From UBA2377 sp964525935 (lineage in GTDB: Bacteria; Verrucomicrobiota; Verrucomicrobiia; Opitutales; Opitutaceae): a stretch of DNA of 64,000 nt. Position numbers and translations under genes: made by a program. The stretch spans positions 62,001-126,000 of the forward strand of contig CAZGJZ010000007.1 of NCBI GenBank assembly GCA_964525935.1, read 5' to 3'. The notes under the pieces are model-generated. The model ran no database searches, was not told where the DNA came from, and saw nothing but the letters and a program-made list of their open reading frames with translations. Of this stretch, positions 34,982-43,258 are shown one piece after another (position 1 is the stretch's first letter; every line of letters begins with the position of its first letter).

Positions 34982-35029
34982 CCGCCGGACTGGCCCGCAG
35001 CCTGCTTTATTTGGGGTCCCGCTACCGCC

Positions 35030-35620
35030 ATGAAATCCTTTCTTCGTTCCACCGTCGCCCTCGCCGCCCTTCTTTTGCCCGTGCTCGCCCAGGCGCACCC
35101 CGGCCATGACGACGGGCATGAGCTGACGTGGGATTTCACCGGCGGCGCCCTGCATCCGCTTTCCGGTCTCGACCATCTGCTCGCCATGATCGCCGTCGGC
35201 CTCTGGGCCGCTCAGCTCGGCGGACGCGCCCGCTGGCTCGTGCCCGCGGCGTTTGTCACTGTCATGGCCCTCGGCGCTGCGTTGGCGCAGTCCGGCGTGC
35301 AACTTTCCGGGATCGAGCAAGCCATCGCCGCATCCGTCCTGATTCTGGGCATCTTGATCGCCACCTCGGCCAAACTTCCGACGGCGGCCAGCATGGCCTT
35401 GGTTGGCATCTTCGCCGCCTTTCACGGTTTCGCCCACGGCGCCGAGATACCTGCCACGTCGCAAGCGTTGAGCTACGGCCTCGGCTTTATCCTCGCGACC
35501 GCCTTGCTCCACGCCGCTGGCGTTGACCTCGGCACCTTGGCCGCGCAGCGCTCAGGCAGGATCACGCAAGCCGCCGGCTGGGCGATTGCCGCCAGCGGTG
35601 TCGTGCTGTTCGCTCTCTAA
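35030..35620 (+). CDS. ureJ: HupE/UreJ family membrane protein (nickel uptake)
   Basis: A 196-residue inner-membrane protein with a signal peptide ending AQAH, then the metal-binding HPGHDDGHE stretch, HPLSGLDHLLAMIAVGLWA and FAAFHGFAHGAEIP (HupE/UreJ signature) and about five membrane helices. Family members take up nickel for hydrogenase or urease. It converges with ureD across a three-base gap, so nickel for the urease block is the natural role. Confidence 0.88.
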   Translation: MKSFLRSTVALAALLLPVLAQAHPGHDDGHELTWDFTGGALHPLSGLDHLLAMIAVGLWAAQLGGRARWLVPAAFVTVMALGAALAQSGVQLSGIEQAIAASVLILGILIATSAKLPTAASMALVGIFAAFHGFAHGAEIPATSQALSYGLGFILATALLHAAGVDLGTLAAQRSGRITQAAGWAIAASGVVLFAL

Positions 35621-35623
35621 GCG

Positions 35624-36445
35624 TCACAGCTTGCGCAAATCCGCTCCGAGCCGCGGATAAGCGGCCGACAAAACCCGGCGCACGTCGCGCAGCCCCTGTC
35701 GCAGTTTCACGCTGTCCGGCGCTATTAGGCGCAGGCTCCAGCCGCCCCGGCGCAATGCACTCACGCCGACCCAAAGGCCGTCGCGATGCAGTGCCTTCAA
35801 TTCCTCGCGCCAGTTGCCGCCGGCGTCGTCGGCGATGAGAACCGCATTGGCAAAGCACGCCGCCGGCCCGGAACCCGCGAGCATCGCCAGCGCCTTCAGT
35901 TCTGCACCGGTCTGGTCGAGCCGTTCGCGCAGGATCAGTTCGCCGCAAAGCCGCACCGTGAGTTCCAGTGCGAGCCGATCCCACAGCCAGGCTTCGTCAT
36001 TGTGAGCCACTCGGCCGGGCTGCAGTTGGTCGACAAAAAACAACGCGCCGCCCGCCGCGACTTCGACCGTGGTCACCTGACGAAAACGCGAACCGCGATG
36101 CGGCACCAACGGCTCCGGCGCTACTTCCAGCCAGCCATCCCGGGCCACGCTGAAATGCTGCCGGCTCTCGGCCGAGCCCCCTTCCATCTGAAAAATCCGA
36201 CTCGCACTGGGTGTCGTCACCAACAGCGCCGCGCCGGCATCCACCGCAATGGTCGACTCCAATTTATCGCCCGCTAGGATGCCTGCCGTCGGATTGACCA
36301 CCTGCACGATGAGCACGCCGGCGTCACTGTCCCAGTATGGCTTGCTCAAGTGAAACGGCGCGCGAAACGACTGCGCCGCCAGCACCGTGCGGCCCCCGGC
36401 CTGCGGAGCTGCGCGGAGCGCGAGATGTCCCGAAAACTCCGCCAT
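35624..36445 (-). CDS. ureD: Urease accessory protein UreD
   Basis: A 273-residue chaperone that binds apo-urease with UreF and UreG. It shows GHLALRAAPQAGGRTVLAAQ, PYWDSDAGVLIVQVVNPTAGILAGD, TTPSASRIF, EPLVPHRGSRF and FFVDQLQPGRVAHN. ATG at 36445 overlaps the ureG stop (TGATG), giving tight coupling; a longer in-frame start would lie inside ureG. Last gene of the urease block. Confidence 0.9.
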   Translation of the reverse strand: MAEFSGHLALRAAPQAGGRTVLAAQSFRAPFHLSKPYWDSDAGVLIVQVVNPTAGILAGDKLESTIAVDAGAALLVTTPSASRIFQMEGGSAESRQHFSVARDGWLEVAPEPLVPHRGSRFRQVTTVEVAAGGALFFVDQLQPGRVAHNDEAWLWDRLALELTVRLCGELILRERLDQTGAELKALAMLAGSGPAACFANAVLIADDAGGNWREELKALHRDGLWVGVSALRRGGWSLRLIAPDSVKLRQGLRDVRRVLSAAYPRLGADLRKL

Positions 36446-37068
36446 CACGAGCCCTTTGCCTTCTGGCCGAATAGCACCTCGCGCTCCACCCATGCGACCA
36501 CCTGGTCGAGGTTGTGCTCGCGCTTGAGATCACAAAACAGAAACGGCCGCGCACCGCGCTGCACCTTCGCGTCGCGATCCATCACGCCGAGATCGGCGCC
36601 GACCAGCGGCGCGAGGTCGATTTTGTTGATGATAAGCAGATCGCTGAACCGGATCGCCGGCCCGCCTTTGCGCGGAATCTTGTCCCCTTCCGCCACGTCG
36701 ATGACGTAGATGAACGCATCCACGAGCTCCGGCGAAAAGGTCGCGGTCAGGTTGTCGCCGCCGCTCTCGACCAGCAGCACCTGCAAGTCGGGAAATTTCG
36801 CTTCAAGCGCGCGGCAGGCCTGCTCGTTCATCGTCGTGTCATCGCGGATCGCCGTGTGCGGACAGCCACCGGTCTCGACACCCGCGATGCGCTCCGGCGG
36901 AAGCGCACTGTGCTTGATGAGGAACTGCGCGTCCTCGGAGCAGTAAATGTCGTTGGTGACGACCGCCATCGAGTAGCGCGTGCGCAACTGCTGGCAGAGC
37001 TTGAGGCAAAGCATCGTCTTGCCGGAACCGACAGGACCGCCAATGCCGATACGAGGAGGACGTTTCAT
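36445..37068 (-). CDS. ureG: Urease accessory GTPase UreG
   Basis: A 207-residue GTPase delivering nickel to urease. P-loop GPVGSGKTMLC, then YCSEDAQFLIKHSAL, TGGCPHTAIRDD (Cys-Pro-His nickel site), VESGGDNLTATFSPELVD and NKIDLAPLVGADLGVMDRDA. All motifs are intact at normal length. It follows ureF after a 100-base gap containing a hairpin repeat. Confidence 0.96.
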   Translation of the reverse strand: MKRPPRIGIGGPVGSGKTMLCLKLCQQLRTRYSMAVVTNDIYCSEDAQFLIKHSALPPERIAGVETGGCPHTAIRDDTTMNEQACRALEAKFPDLQVLLVESGGDNLTATFSPELVDAFIYVIDVAEGDKIPRKGGPAIRFSDLLIINKIDLAPLVGADLGVMDRDAKVQRGARPFLFCDLKREHNLDQVVAWVEREVLFGQKAKGS

Positions 37069-37083
37069 AAAGGTTTTGATTTA

Positions 37084-37159
37084 CCACGAAGGGCACGAAG
37101 AACACGAAGTTGAAGGCAATAAAGGGTCCGGGCTTGGTGCTCTTCGTGTCCTTCGTGGT
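37084..37159. repeat. Inverted intergenic repeat with CACGAAG units
   Basis: The left arm (37084-37109) has CCACGAAGGG, CACGAAG and AACACGAAG. The right arm (37142-37159) reads CTTCGTGTCCTTCGTGGT, the inverted copy. It lies between ureF and ureG, starting 16 bases upstream of the ureG ATG on the minus strand. Confidence 0.85.
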
Positions 37160-37168
37160 TGAAATGCC

Positions 37169-37882
37169 TCATGAGATGAACAGCCGACTATCCGCGGTCT
37201 CATGCCGCGCCGCCGCGATATCCAGCCACGGGTTAAACCAGCCGATCTCCTCGAATGGCACCTGCTCTGCCGCCGCAATAATACCGGGCGCAGACGCCAG
37301 TGCCTCCGTAAGCAAAGTCTGTGAAGCGTTCTGTCCGAGGCGCAGCACTTTCATCGCCGCGGAAACCAGCGAGGCCGTGCTGGCATAATAAACTCCCGCA
37401 AGCACTGCCGCCTGCGGCGCACCCAACACGCGGCCTTCGAGCGCGGCCGAGACCGCCGCCGAAAACGGCCAAACCTCAGACGCTGCGCGTTGCAGATACT
37501 CCTGCGCCAACGGATGCACATGCAAAAGCGCGGTGAGTTCGGCGCGCTGGCGGCCGATATTATCCGCCGCCGTCCGCAGCTCGCGAGGCGCCTTGAGCGC
37601 CGCCGAAAGCCAGCACAGCTCCGCGAGACGCGACCAATCCTGTGTTCCCAACGCTTGCCAGGCATGCGCCGCCAGCGGCAGTTCCGCCTGACGCAAGGAC
37701 GGCAGCACGGAAAACAGGAGAAATTCCCGCAGCGTCGCCCGGTCGCGAATCACGCCTTCCTGCACCAATCCCTCCAAGCCGAAGGAATGCGCGTAGCTGC
37801 CCGTCGGATAAAACGAGTCTCCCGCCTGCAACAGGCCCACGAGCCAGGCCGTGTCAGTGCTGGTGGCTGGGGCCGAGTTCAT
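37169..37882 (-). CDS. ureF: Urease accessory protein UreF
   Basis: A 237-residue all-helical partner of UreD and UreG. LLQAGDSFYPTGSYAHSFGLEGLVQEGVI is the conserved N-terminal patch. AAMKVLRLGQNASQTLL and the terminal ADSRLFIS match the family. ATG at 37882 overlaps ureE by 29 bases; a longer in-frame start lies within ureE and lacks homology. Confidence 0.9.
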   Translation of the reverse strand: MNSAPATSTDTAWLVGLLQAGDSFYPTGSYAHSFGLEGLVQEGVIRDRATLREFLLFSVLPSLRQAELPLAAHAWQALGTQDWSRLAELCWLSAALKAPRELRTAADNIGRQRAELTALLHVHPLAQEYLQRAASEVWPFSAAVSAALEGRVLGAPQAAVLAGVYYASTASLVSAAMKVLRLGQNASQTLLTEALASAPGIIAAAEQVPFEEIGWFNPWLDIAAARHETADSRLFIS

Positions 37883-38318
37883 GCGTGGGAAGATTTCCGC
37901 GGGCAAAACGTCCCGGACGGAAAATAGCCGTCGTCTGCCTGAACGGCACCTTGAGCCGCTCGAGAAGTTGACGCACCGCTGGCTCATCGGGCGCGAGCAA
38001 ACGCGTCGGCTCGGCGGAAAGCTCGAGGTGCAGATTGCCAATCGCCCAGCCGATGCCGGCCGCGGCTGAAGGTGCCACGTCGAGCGAAACTTCGATCACG
38101 GGTTCGGGTTGTTGTTCGATGACATAGCGCGCGCTCGCGGTCTGCCAGAAGGTGTCGCCGTGCTTGAGCGGTGCTACCAATTCAAAGCCAAATTCCATGC
38201 CGTCCTCAGCTGTGGAGCGCCAAAGACGCTTTACCACAGTTATCCGGTCAACTCGGAGCAATACCTCCCGCAACGCTAAATCGGGCTGGGTGACGGCAGT
38301 GTGAATAAGCGTGAACAC
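37854..38318 (-). CDS. ureE: Urease accessory protein UreE
   Basis: A 154-residue nickel chaperone. Two domains are visible: an N-terminal beta domain (LREVLLRVDRITVVKRLWR, DGMEFGFELVAPLKHGD) and a metal-binding domain (GIGWAIGNLHLELSA, FRPGRFARGNLPTHEL). The C-terminus has only a short histidine end, GPSHQH, unlike the long His tails of some UreE proteins. It sits immediately downstream of the foreign HNH-like gene. Confidence 0.8.
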   Translation of the reverse strand: MFTLIHTAVTQPDLALREVLLRVDRITVVKRLWRSTAEDGMEFGFELVAPLKHGDTFWQTASARYVIEQQPEPVIEVSLDVAPSAAAGIGWAIGNLHLELSAEPTRLLAPDEPAVRQLLERLKVPFRQTTAIFRPGRFARGNLPTHELGPSHQH

Positions 38319-38385
38319 AGATTGACACAGCTATTAGCAAGGATCGGACCAGTCCAGCGCGGCCTTAACCTAAGAATGCACGATG

Positions 38386-39165
38386 CTAAATTCGCTTACC
38401 TAATAGAACATGGTATGGCGTCGCACCAAATCGCGAAAATAACTGAACGCAGCCAACAAGATATGTATGCCCATCCATCGATCCCTCTCGGATGGCTATA
38501 GCATGCATCCCTTTGGTTACGCGTTGTGGTTCTTCATATGCAGATGAGACAAATCGCCAAGCCTGCTCTGGTTGTTCGCAAATAATTTTAGGTGCAAACA
38601 ACTCATACTTTGAAAAATCCGTCTCACAATATGCCGCGTATGCGTATGCAATTTTCACTAGAACTGCGCAGAATGAAAAAGGGTCGATATCACAAATCAG
38701 CGACCCACTAGTCGCATTGTGCTTTTGGATCAATTTGACGAATGCTGGACTGTCTGGCGGTAGTGAATTATGTCCTGAAATCTTCATTTGAGCTACCTCG
38801 GGGGAGGTCAGAATTGCTGGGCCATCAATGAGTGGAAGAACCAGAAAAGCGATAGCCTCATCGCTTGGCACGTCAGTGGTCCATTCTCGTTGGCCATCCC
38901 CAAATCTCATTTTGAGTGTAACAGGACGGTTCTTTTTCCTGCGCGTGGGCGACTGGTTCACAGTTCTCCAATCTAACATAAAACCGCGCAGCACTTGCAG
39001 TTCCTGCTTGCTGGTCTGTGCTGCGCAGACCGCGCAGCTTGCCTTCTTTAACGTCAAGTCGCCCCATAGGGCAAAAGGCACTATGTGTTCTTCAGAAAGG
39101 GCTTCGCATGCACCGCAATAAATGCAGTGCCCAACAATCTTATTTGGAAGTCGGCCATCATCCAT
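38386..39165 (-). CDS. HNH-endonuclease-like protein inserted in the urease block
   Basis: A 259-residue protein beginning with a zinc-bound HNH-like module. CIYC (14-17), EEHIVPFALWG (histidine about 27) and CAVC (44-47) keep the cysteines and the first histidine, but the terminal Asn of the HNH motif is replaced by Ala. The rest (VPSDEAIAFLVLPLIDGPAI, LVKIAYAYAAYCETDF, HAIAIREGSMDGHTYLVGC) is unrecognised. The gene is clearly more AT-rich than everything around it and begins 5 bases after the ureC stop. It looks like a transferred, possibly defence-related gene. Nuclease activity is not shown. Confidence 0.6.
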   Translation of the reverse strand: MDDGRLPNKIVGHCIYCGACEALSEEHIVPFALWGDLTLKKASCAVCAAQTSKQELQVLRGFMLDWRTVNQSPTRRKKNRPVTLKMRFGDGQREWTTDVPSDEAIAFLVLPLIDGPAILTSPEVAQMKISGHNSLPPDSPAFVKLIQKHNATSGSLICDIDPFSFCAVLVKIAYAYAAYCETDFSKYELFAPKIICEQPEQAWRFVSSAYEEPQRVTKGMHAIAIREGSMDGHTYLVGCVQLFSRFGATPYHVLLGKRI

Positions 39166-39170
39166 ACGAA

Positions 39171-40940
39171 TCAGAACAGAAAATACCGCTGCGCCATCGG
39201 CAGCACCTTCGCCGGCTCGCAGGTCAGGTGCACGCCATCGGCGGTGACTTTATAAGTCTCGGGATCGACTTGGATCCGGGGCATAGCGTCGTTGAGCACC
39301 ATGTCGGCCTTACCGATCTTACGACAGGACTTCACCGGCTCGAGCCGGCGCGCGAGGCCGAGTTGCTTCGGGCCGTTTTTGCTGCGGAGCGAAGCGGCGC
39401 TGACAAAGGTAATGCTGGTCGACGTGAGCGCCTTGCCGGCGGCGCCAAACTGCGGACGGTAAAAGGTCGGCTGCGGTGTGGGGATCGAGGCGTTCGGATC
39501 ACCCATGTTGGCCCACGCAATGAAGCCGCCTTTCAAAACGGTCTCTGGTTTTACGCCGAAGAGCGCAGGCTTGAAAATGACGAGGTCGGCGAGCTTGCCG
39601 ACTTCGATTGAGCCCACGATGTGCGAGATGCCATGCGCGATGGCGGGGTTGATCGTGTATTTGGCGAGATAGCGCAGGCAACGAAAGTTGTCGGCGGCGG
39701 GATGCGACTGGTGCGTCATCGCTCCGATCTGGAGCTTCATTTTGTGAGCTGTCTGCCACGTGCGGATGATGACTTCGCCGATGCGGCCCATGGCCTGTGA
39801 GTCAGACGACATCATCGAGATGGCGCCGAGATCATGGAGCCGATCCTCGGCCGCGATGGTCTCGGGGCGGATGCGGGACTCCGCGAAGGCTACATCCTCG
39901 GGAATCTTCGAATCGAGATGGTGGCAGACCATGAGCATGTCGAGATGCTCGTCGATGGTGTTAACCGTAAAGGGACGCGTCGGATTGGTGGACGACGGCA
40001 GGACATTGGCTTCGCCGCAAACGCGGATGATGTCGGGCGCATGCCCGCCACCGGCGCCCTCGGAGTGAAAAGTGTGAATCGTGCGACCTTTGAAGGCGCG
40101 GATCGTGTCGTCCACATAGCCGGACTCATTGAGCGTGTCGGTGTGGATCGCCACCTGCACGTCGAGCTCATCGGCCACGCCGAGACAGGTGTCGATCGCG
40201 GCGGGGGTTGTGCCCCAGTCCTCGTGCAGTTTGAGGCCGATGGCCCCGGCGAGGATTTGTTCGCGCAGCGGCGCTGCGGTGCCGCAGTTGCCCTTCCCGA
40301 GGAAGCCGAGGTTCATCGGATAGGCCTCCGCCGCTTCGAGCATGCGATGCAGGTTCCAGGCGCCGGGCGTGCACGTCGTGGCAAACGTGCCGTGCGCCGG
40401 CCCGGTGCCGCCGCCGAGCATCGTGGTAATGCCGGCGCTGATCGCCTCGTCGATCTGCTGCGGACAGATGAAATGGATATGGGTGTCGATGCCGCCGGCG
40501 GTGATGATGTTGCCCTCGCCCGCGATCACCTCCGTGGCGGCGCCCACGATCATCGGGTTTTTCTTCTTCGTGCGCGGATCCACGAAGATCGAGCCGATGC
40601 CTGATTGGATGCCGGGATTACCCGCGTGGCCGATGCCGACAATCAGCCCGTGCTTGATGCCGATGTCGGCCTTGATGACGCCAAGGATGGGATCGAGGAT
40701 GAGCGCGTTGGTGATGACGAGATCGAGGGCATCCTTGTCGAGCGCGGTCGGCGACTGGCCCATGCCGTCGCGGATGACCTTGCCGCCACCGAACTTGATC
40801 TCATTGCCGTAACCGCCGCCCTCGGCGATGAGGTCGCGCTCGACCTGCACGAAAAGCTCGGTGTCAGCGAGCCGCACGCGGTCGCCCACAGTGGGCCCGA
40901 ACATCTCGGCGTATTGGCGGCGGGAAAGCTTCAGCGGCAT
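39171..40940 (-). CDS. ureC: Urease subunit alpha
   Basis: A 589-residue nickel metallohydrolase that splits urea to ammonia and carbamate. Metal ligands appear in GGIDTHIHFICPQQ, in IGLKLHEDWGTTPAAID with the carboxylated lysine, and in VAIHTDTLNESGYVDD. HTFHSEGAGGGHAPDI and MVCHHLDSKIPEDV give the flap and catalytic His. The protein is about 20 residues longer than typical UreC, with an extra loop SIFVDPRTKKKNPMIVG near residue 115. Part of urtA-urtBCDE-ureABC. Confidence 0.96.
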   Translation of the reverse strand: MPLKLSRRQYAEMFGPTVGDRVRLADTELFVQVERDLIAEGGGYGNEIKFGGGKVIRDGMGQSPTALDKDALDLVITNALILDPILGVIKADIGIKHGLIVGIGHAGNPGIQSGIGSIFVDPRTKKKNPMIVGAATEVIAGEGNIITAGGIDTHIHFICPQQIDEAISAGITTMLGGGTGPAHGTFATTCTPGAWNLHRMLEAAEAYPMNLGFLGKGNCGTAAPLREQILAGAIGLKLHEDWGTTPAAIDTCLGVADELDVQVAIHTDTLNESGYVDDTIRAFKGRTIHTFHSEGAGGGHAPDIIRVCGEANVLPSSTNPTRPFTVNTIDEHLDMLMVCHHLDSKIPEDVAFAESRIRPETIAAEDRLHDLGAISMMSSDSQAMGRIGEVIIRTWQTAHKMKLQIGAMTHQSHPAADNFRCLRYLAKYTINPAIAHGISHIVGSIEVGKLADLVIFKPALFGVKPETVLKGGFIAWANMGDPNASIPTPQPTFYRPQFGAAGKALTSTSITFVSAASLRSKNGPKQLGLARRLEPVKSCRKIGKADMVLNDAMPRIQVDPETYKVTADGVHLTCEPAKVLPMAQRYFLF

Positions 40941-40983
40941 AGGTCAGAAGTTGAATGAGGAACTCAGGGAATCAGGAAGGAAG

Positions 40984-41349
40984 TCAGCGCTTTTTTCCGG
41001 CCTTCCTGGTTGCCGCATTTTTCTTCGGGGCTTTCTGATCGAGTCGGCCTTCGACCTTGGCGTTCAGGCCATAGACCTCGCGCAGACCGGCGAGCGCGAC
41101 GAGTTCGACGCGCTTGGTGTCGCCAGCCTCGAAGCGGACGGCCGTGCCAGCGGGGATATTGAGCCGGAAGCCGCGCGCGGCAGCACGATCGAAGCGCAAT
41201 GCCTCGTTGGTCTCGAAGAAATGATAATGCGAACCCACTTGGATCGGGCGGTCGCCGGTGTTGGCAATGTCGAGCGTGACCGTTTTCAGGCCAAGGTTTG
41301 CATCGAGGGCGACCGCATCGGCCGCAGGAATGATTTCACCGGGAATCAT
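40984..41349 (-). CDS. ureB: Urease subunit beta
   Basis: A 121-residue structural subunit. MIPGEIIPA, NTGDRPIQVGSHYHFFETN and LRFDRAAARGFRLNIPAGTAVRFE, then FEAGDTKRVELVALAG are the family landmarks. The C-terminus ends in a lysine/arginine-rich extension (KKNAATRKAGKKR). It follows ureA by three bases. Confidence 0.95.
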   Translation of the reverse strand: MIPGEIIPAADAVALDANLGLKTVTLDIANTGDRPIQVGSHYHFFETNEALRFDRAAARGFRLNIPAGTAVRFEAGDTKRVELVALAGLREVYGLNAKVEGRLDQKAPKKNAATRKAGKKR

Positions 41350-41352
41350 GGC

Positions 41353-41655
41353 TCAGCGGATGGGATGGTGAACCGTGACCAATTTGGTGCCGTCGGGGAA
41401 CGTCGCCTCGACCTGCACGTCGTGGATCATGGCATCCACGCCCTCCATCACGTCGGCGACTTTGAGGATCGTCGTGCCGTAGCTCATGAGTTCGGCGACC
41501 GATTTGCCGTCGCGCGCGCCCTCAATGATCTCGTAAGTGATGATGGCGATCGCCTCAGGGTAGTTGAGTTTCAACCCGCGGGCCTGGCGGCGCCGGGCGA
41601 GATCGGCGGCGGTGACAATGAGGAGCTTTTCGCGTTCGCGCGGGGTAAGGTGCAT
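41353..41655 (-). CDS. ureA: Urease subunit gamma
   Basis: A 100-residue subunit: MHLTPREREKLLIVTAADLA, RGLKLNYPEAIAIITYEIIEGARDGKSV and VMEGVDAMIHDVQVEATFPDGTKLVTVHHPI are all near-consensus. First of the ureABC genes; 13 bases after urtE on the same strand. Confidence 0.96.
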   Translation of the reverse strand: MHLTPREREKLLIVTAADLARRRQARGLKLNYPEAIAIITYEIIEGARDGKSVAELMSYGTTILKVADVMEGVDAMIHDVQVEATFPDGTKLVTVHHPIR

Positions 41656-41668
41656 GGCAGGACGGAAC

Positions 41669-42466
41669 TCAGACTTGCAGGTGCTCCTTCACCACCTCGT
41701 CGGTCAGGCTGGCGATAGGGCCCGAGATCGTGACGGCGCCGCGATCCATGGCGTAGAAACGGTCGGCGACTTCGCGGCAGAAATCAACGTATTGCTCGAC
41801 CAGCAGGATCGCGAGGGCCGCCTCTTTCCGCAGTTGTTTAACGGCGCCCTTGATTTGCTCCGCGTCGCTGCGCGACTGCGCGAGGGCTTCCGCCTCGGAA
41901 ATATTGCTCAGCCTGAGCTTCTTCAGCGTATCGCCGATCTGATCGATGATCGACGGCTGGATACCCTCGGTTGGCTCGTCGAGGATGAGGAGCTTCGGCT
42001 TGGTGAGCAAAGCGCGACCGATGGCGAGCTGTTGCTGCTGGCCGCCCGAAAGCACGCCGCCCTTGCGGGAGAGCATCTCCTTTAACACGGGAAACAGCGC
42101 GTAAACCCGGTCGAGCATCTCGCGCGCCTCGGCACCCTTGCGACCGTGGACGACGAGGCCGACGTGTAGATTTTCCTCTATGGTCAGATGCGGAAAGATA
42201 TCACGGCCTTGCGGCACGTAACCGATGCCGGCGCGAGCGCGGGCGTCCATGGACATTTTTCCGAGTGGCTGGCCATCGAAGGTGATCGTGCCGGAGCGCA
42301 CCGGCAGGACGCCGGTTATGGACTTGAGCGTGGTGGTCTTGCCCACGCCGTTGCGACCCATGAGCGCGACGATTTCACCGGCGTGCACCTCAAGCGAAAC
42401 GCCGCGGAGAATGCGGGAGCCACCGATGTCGGTCTCGACCGAGGAAAGCTGTAACAAAGCACTCAT
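41669..42466 (-). CDS. urtE: Urea ABC transporter ATPase UrtE
   Basis: A 265-residue ATPase for urea uptake. Walker A GRNGVGKTTTL, YVPQGRDIFPHLT, signature LSGGQQQQLAIGRALL, Walker B LLILDEPTEGIQPSI and H-region AILLVEQYVDF. Between Walker B and the H-region there is an extra 25-30 residue helical insert (SEAEALAQSRSDAEQIKGAV), making it longer than usual UrtE. ATG at 42466; the in-frame upstream extension overlaps urtD. Confidence 0.92.
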   Translation of the reverse strand: MSALLQLSSVETDIGGSRILRGVSLEVHAGEIVALMGRNGVGKTTTLKSITGVLPVRSGTITFDGQPLGKMSMDARARAGIGYVPQGRDIFPHLTIEENLHVGLVVHGRKGAEAREMLDRVYALFPVLKEMLSRKGGVLSGGQQQQLAIGRALLTKPKLLILDEPTEGIQPSIIDQIGDTLKKLRLSNISEAEALAQSRSDAEQIKGAVKQLRKEAALAILLVEQYVDFCREVADRFYAMDRGAVTISGPIASLTDEVVKEHLQV

Positions 42467-42479
42467 GTTTGAAACGTCT

Positions 42480-43256
42480 TCATCTGGTTCCGTGCTTCCC
42501 GCGGCCAAGATAAACCTCGCGGACCTTCTGGTTTGACTGCACCTCGTCGAATTTCCCTTCGCACAACACCGTGCCCTGGTGGAGCACAGTCACGTTGCCG
42601 TCGCGGGCGATCTGTTTGACGAAGGCCATGTCGTGCTCGACCACGACGATGCTGTGCTTGCCGGAGAGGCTGATGAGCAGTTCGCCCGTGCGGTGCGTTT
42701 CCTCGTCGGTCATGCCGGCGGCGGGTTCATCAACTAGGAGCACTTGGGGCTGTTGCGCGAGGAGCATGCCGATCTCGAGCCACTGTTTCTCTCCGTGGGC
42801 GAGCAGACCGGCCTTCCAGTCGCGTTTGGCGTCGAGGCGGATGAGCTTGAGCAATTCGTCGAGGCGGTCGCGCTCGGTCGACCCGAGCCGTTTGAAGATC
42901 GAGGCGAATACGCCACGCGGTCCTTTGAGCGAGAGCACCAGATTGTCCCACACGGTATGCTGGGTGTAGACGCTCGGGGTCTGAAATTTTCGGCTGATGC
43001 CGAGGCGGTTGATTTCGTATTCCTTCAACCGCGTGAGGTCGTGATGCGTGAGCGGATCAGTGCCGAACTCAATCTTGCCCTTGTCGGGCTGGGCGCGACC
43101 GGTGATGAGGTCGAAGAAGGTGGATTTACCCGCACCGTTGGGACCGATAACCACGCGCAGCTCGCCTTCCATCAGGTAGAAGTTGAGGTTCGAGATGGCT
43201 TTGAAGCCATCGTAAGTCTTGGAGACATCCTCCACGGTGAGCAGGGCGCGCGGCAT
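42480..43256 (-). CDS. urtD: Urea ABC transporter ATPase UrtD
   Basis: A 258-residue ATPase. Walker A GPNGAGKSTFFDLITG, ISRKFQTPSVY, AHGEKQWLEIGMLLAQQPQ (signature region), LLVDEPAAGMTDEET and VVVEHDMAFVKQIA. These match UrtD/LivG-type proteins. The ATG at 43256 is two bases after the urtC stop. Confidence 0.93.
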   Translation of the reverse strand: MPRALLTVEDVSKTYDGFKAISNLNFYLMEGELRVVIGPNGAGKSTFFDLITGRAQPDKGKIEFGTDPLTHHDLTRLKEYEINRLGISRKFQTPSVYTQHTVWDNLVLSLKGPRGVFASIFKRLGSTERDRLDELLKLIRLDAKRDWKAGLLAHGEKQWLEIGMLLAQQPQVLLVDEPAAGMTDEETHRTGELLISLSGKHSIVVVEHDMAFVKQIARDGNVTVLHQGTVLCEGKFDEVQSNQKVREVYLGRGKHGTR

Positions 43257-43258
43257 GG

